Shown here one piece after another: positions 3,567 to 5,142 of a DNA stretch of 5,142 nucleotides. The notes beneath the pieces are model-generated. The model did not search any database. It was not told the DNA's origin and was given only the letters and a program-made list of their open reading frames with translations. The stretch lies in the NCBI GenBank assembly GCA_017515925.1, contig JAFWEB010000002.1:1-5142 (forward strand), in the 5' to 3' direction. Within the stretch, counting starts at the first letter, position 1. The number at the start of each line of letters is the position of its first letter. Both the position numbers and the translations under genes were made by a program. This DNA is from Candidatus Saccharimonadota bacterium. Lineage in GTDB: Bacteria; Patescibacteriota; Saccharimonadia; Saccharimonadales; Saccharimonadaceae.

Positions 3567-5069
3567 TTAATCCTCGTCGCGCCAAGTGTAGAGAAATCTT
3601 TTGATAATTGGCATGCGGCGGATGTATTCCCACATGTCTTGATAGCCATCAGTACGGCCCTCAGGATTGCCATAGCCGCCAGTCATCGTTTGATACTCGA
3701 GTAGCGGTGTGCAGACATCGCCAGTAGAAACCCATTCGGATTTTAATCCAGTAGATGTAATTGGCGCATTTACTTCTATGCCGCCAATCCAAGCGCGGCG
3801 GTTTTCGCCTTCACCAATCTCAAAAATCGTGTAGCGCAAATTGTCATTGTTAGAAGGGAACTGACGCACTGTGACTGTGCCATACATTCTAGCCTCCATG
3901 CGATAATGATCTAGCTGAGTATGGAAATTAGGTGCACTGCCATTTTCTACATCAATACTTTCTGGAGGATGTTTCTCGGTAGAAAGCACACCAAAATCTA
4001 CTAGCGGAGTACGGTTGACTTCTCTGTAATAATCCGAGTCCATACGATTTTCTGCAACCAGCTGTTTGTATTCTTCTTTGGAATTAAAACGACGAGCCGT
4101 ACCACCTAGGAAGAATGAAGTATTAGCATTTGGGATCTTGAACGCGCCCTTTTTGCAAATCATGTTGAGTTGTTTTTGGATCTTGAGCGGCAGAGTCAAA
4201 CTCTCTTCATTGAATCCGACACCGTACCAAGCGATGCTGCCTTCGCCACCGACATAATCTGCCAAGTAACGCCACATACCCTGGGAATTACTACGATAAT
4301 AACCGCGAACTTTGACTTTGTCGTCAAATTTGATGTAGGCAATTGCTGCTTCGTGGGTATCTACCAAGAACACGCGGGAAAGCGCCATCTGCACACCACC
4401 AATTTCTAACTCGTAGCGTGGACCAAGGCCAGCTTTGTCTAGTAATTCCGGCCTCAAATGATATTCCTGACCACCCTGCACCCAAACATCGCCATCAATC
4501 TCGGCAAGAGGCAATAAATCTTTGCGGAGTCGCTCGGCATCTTGGTCAATCTGCCATTCTTCTGCTTCTATGAATAGCTGTTTGGAAAGTTCATAGTATT
4601 CTTGTTTTTTGCCATAAACATGCAGGCAAAAATCTCTCATTGCGATGAGATAAGCGCCATATTTTTCGATTGGGTTGCTATGCTTGACTGCAGTCAGAAA
4701 ATCATCCCGAGCTGACTGGAAATCCATCGGATTAGGATATTTATTTAGAAAATCATTGATGGAGTGGGGAACAGTGCTTTCGAAATTATCAAATCCTACC
4801 CCTGTCATATAAGCTAAAATTCGACGCTCATAATTACTGGCGGCGATTTTTGCAAAAATTGCATCTACACCTTCACTTTCGACTGGGCCTTTGATGCTAA
4901 TAACAATACGGTCGGCATCTTCGTTTTTGACTAGACCTTTGTTGATCAAATCAAAAAGTCGGATTTCGTCTTCTTTTTTCATCTCAACATCTGACTGCCC
5001 CAAAATCTTTGGGTCGCGATTTAATATCGCTTGAATCAGTTTGCGACGCTGTTTGTCAGAATTATCCAT
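3567..5069 (-). CDS. Hypothetical protein, 500 residues, unrecognised family
   Basis: I do not recognise this protein. It has no signal peptide or membrane segment. Residues 1-57 are charged and helical; residues 75-190 look mostly alpha-helical (R-R-I-L-A-Y-M at 82-88; K-K-Q-E-Y-Y-E-L-S-K-Q-L-F around 154-166). From about 193 it turns beta-rich and aromatic, with G-Y-Y-R-S-N-S-Q-G-M-W-R-Y (256-268), then W-Y-G-V-G-F-N-E-E-S, F-F-L-G-G-T-A-R-R-F (319-328) and, near the C-terminus, R-A-W-I-G-G-I-E-V and M-T-G-G-Y-G-N-P. The R-S-x-S-x-G-x-W-R cluster looks conserved-domain-like; any link to ADP-ribosyltransferase R/STS motifs is superficial and unproven. The M at 5069 is the first start in frame. 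It lacks a Shine-Dalgarno and lies only a few bases from the predicted transcription start. Its less AT-rich sequence than the permease suggests a resident rather than acquired gene. Confidence 0.88.
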   Translation of the reverse strand: MDNSDKQRRKLIQAILNRDPKILGQSDVEMKKEDEIRLFDLINKGLVKNEDADRIVISIKGPVESEGVDAIFAKIAASNYERRILAYMTGVGFDNFESTVPHSINDFLNKYPNPMDFQSARDDFLTAVKHSNPIEKYGAYLIAMRDFCLHVYGKKQEYYELSKQLFIEAEEWQIDQDAERLRKDLLPLAEIDGDVWVQGGQEYHLRPELLDKAGLGPRYELEIGGVQMALSRVFLVDTHEAAIAYIKFDDKVKVRGYYRSNSQGMWRYLADYVGGEGSIAWYGVGFNEESLTLPLKIQKQLNMICKKGAFKIPNANTSFFLGGTARRFNSKEEYKQLVAENRMDSDYYREVNRTPLVDFGVLSTEKHPPESIDVENGSAPNFHTQLDHYRMEARMYGTVTVRQFPSNNDNLRYTIFEIGEGENRRAWIGGIEVNAPITSTGLKSEWVSTGDVCTPLLEYQTMTGGYGNPEGRTDGYQDMWEYIRRMPIIKRFLYTWRDED

Positions 5070-5078
5070 CTTATCTAT

Positions 5079-5087
5079 ATTTTATCA
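5079..5087 (-). promoter_or_regulatory. Extended -10 of the 500-residue gene
   Basis: On the minus strand the sequence reads TGATAAAAT: an extended TGn plus TAAAAT (5079-5084). Transcription would start near 5072, two or three bases before the ATG at 5069, so the mRNA is probably leaderless. No good -35 is visible. Confidence 0.5.
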
Positions 5088-5098
5088 CAAAATACTTA

Positions 5099-5107
5099 TG
5101 CTATAAT
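5099..5107 (+). promoter_or_regulatory. Extended -10 of the rightmost gene
   Basis: TGCTATAAT: TG at 5099-5100 and a perfect TATAAT at 5102-5107. The expected start, about 5114, coincides with the A of the next ATG. It is back to back with the minus-strand -10 at 5079-5087, so the two promoters share about 30 bp and could compete for RNA polymerase. No clear -35 is visible. Confidence 0.6.
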
Positions 5108-5113
5108 ATAAAT

Positions 5114-5142
5114 ATGGAAAGCATTTCTCTTTTTGCAGCTCC
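5114..5142 (+). CDS. Start of a plus-strand gene, partial, product unknown
   Basis: ATG at 5114 opens a frame reading M-E-S-I-S-L-F-A-A up to the right edge, with no stop. Support comes from the extended TATAAT box seven bases upstream, which predicts a transcript beginning at this ATG. The short, hydrophobic start would suit a membrane or secreted protein, but nine residues cannot identify a family. Confidence 0.5.

Noticed and set aside
3408..3704. 98-residue plus-strand open frame
   Set aside because: It runs antisense through the tRNA-Ser and into the end of the 500-residue gene, with no promoter or ribosome site. Its resemblance to database proteins of this type comes from mis-annotated antisense tRNA.
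4066..4573. Three plus-strand open frames inside the 500-residue gene
   Set aside because: They are antisense shadows without ribosome sites or protein-like composition.

Overview
The window looks like a chromosomal accessory stretch from a low-GC bacterium with standard sigma70-type signals (TATAAT -10 boxes, TGGACA/TAGACA -35 boxes, AGGAG-type ribosome sites). No in-frame UGA is needed in any gene, so the standard code fits. Several starts sit only 0-10 nt downstream of the probable transcription start (leaderless or nearly so). Together with small self-contained genes and orphan proteins, this would suit a Saccharibacteria/Patescibacteria-like genome. That assignment is an inference; a Firmicute is not excluded.

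Layout. The left edge holds the first 38 codons of an ABC-transporter ATPase on the minus strand (1-115). It diverges from a 12-helix MFS-like permease on the plus strand (218-1396). An orphan soluble protein follows (1591-2403) with its own promoter, Shine-Dalgarno and terminator. Next is a hexapeptide-repeat, probably left-handed beta-helix, protein (2577-3326), also with its own promoter and terminator; its C-terminal coding tail appears to have been broken by two small insertions. A tRNA-Ser(CGA) with encoded CCA lies on the minus strand (3435-3524), preceded by a 500-residue protein of unknown function (3567-5069, minus). That gene diverges from the first codons of another gene (5114 onward, plus) whose promoter implies a leaderless mRNA.

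Most interesting pattern. The last 11 bases of the tRNA-Ser gene including CCA (TGGCGGAAGCG on the plus strand) recur exactly, in the same orientation, at 156-166 and 1400-1410. A diverged relative of the 1400 copy is present at 2454-2478. These four sites cut the left two thirds of the window into three units of about 1.0-1.25 kb. Each unit holds a single plus-strand gene, and the array lies on the 3' side of the tRNA. This is what serial insertion of single-gene cassettes at a tRNA 3' end would leave behind. No integrase is visible here, so the mechanism is a hypothesis.

No pathway links the genes: the window reads as independent, separately promoted units beside a tRNA rather than as an operon.
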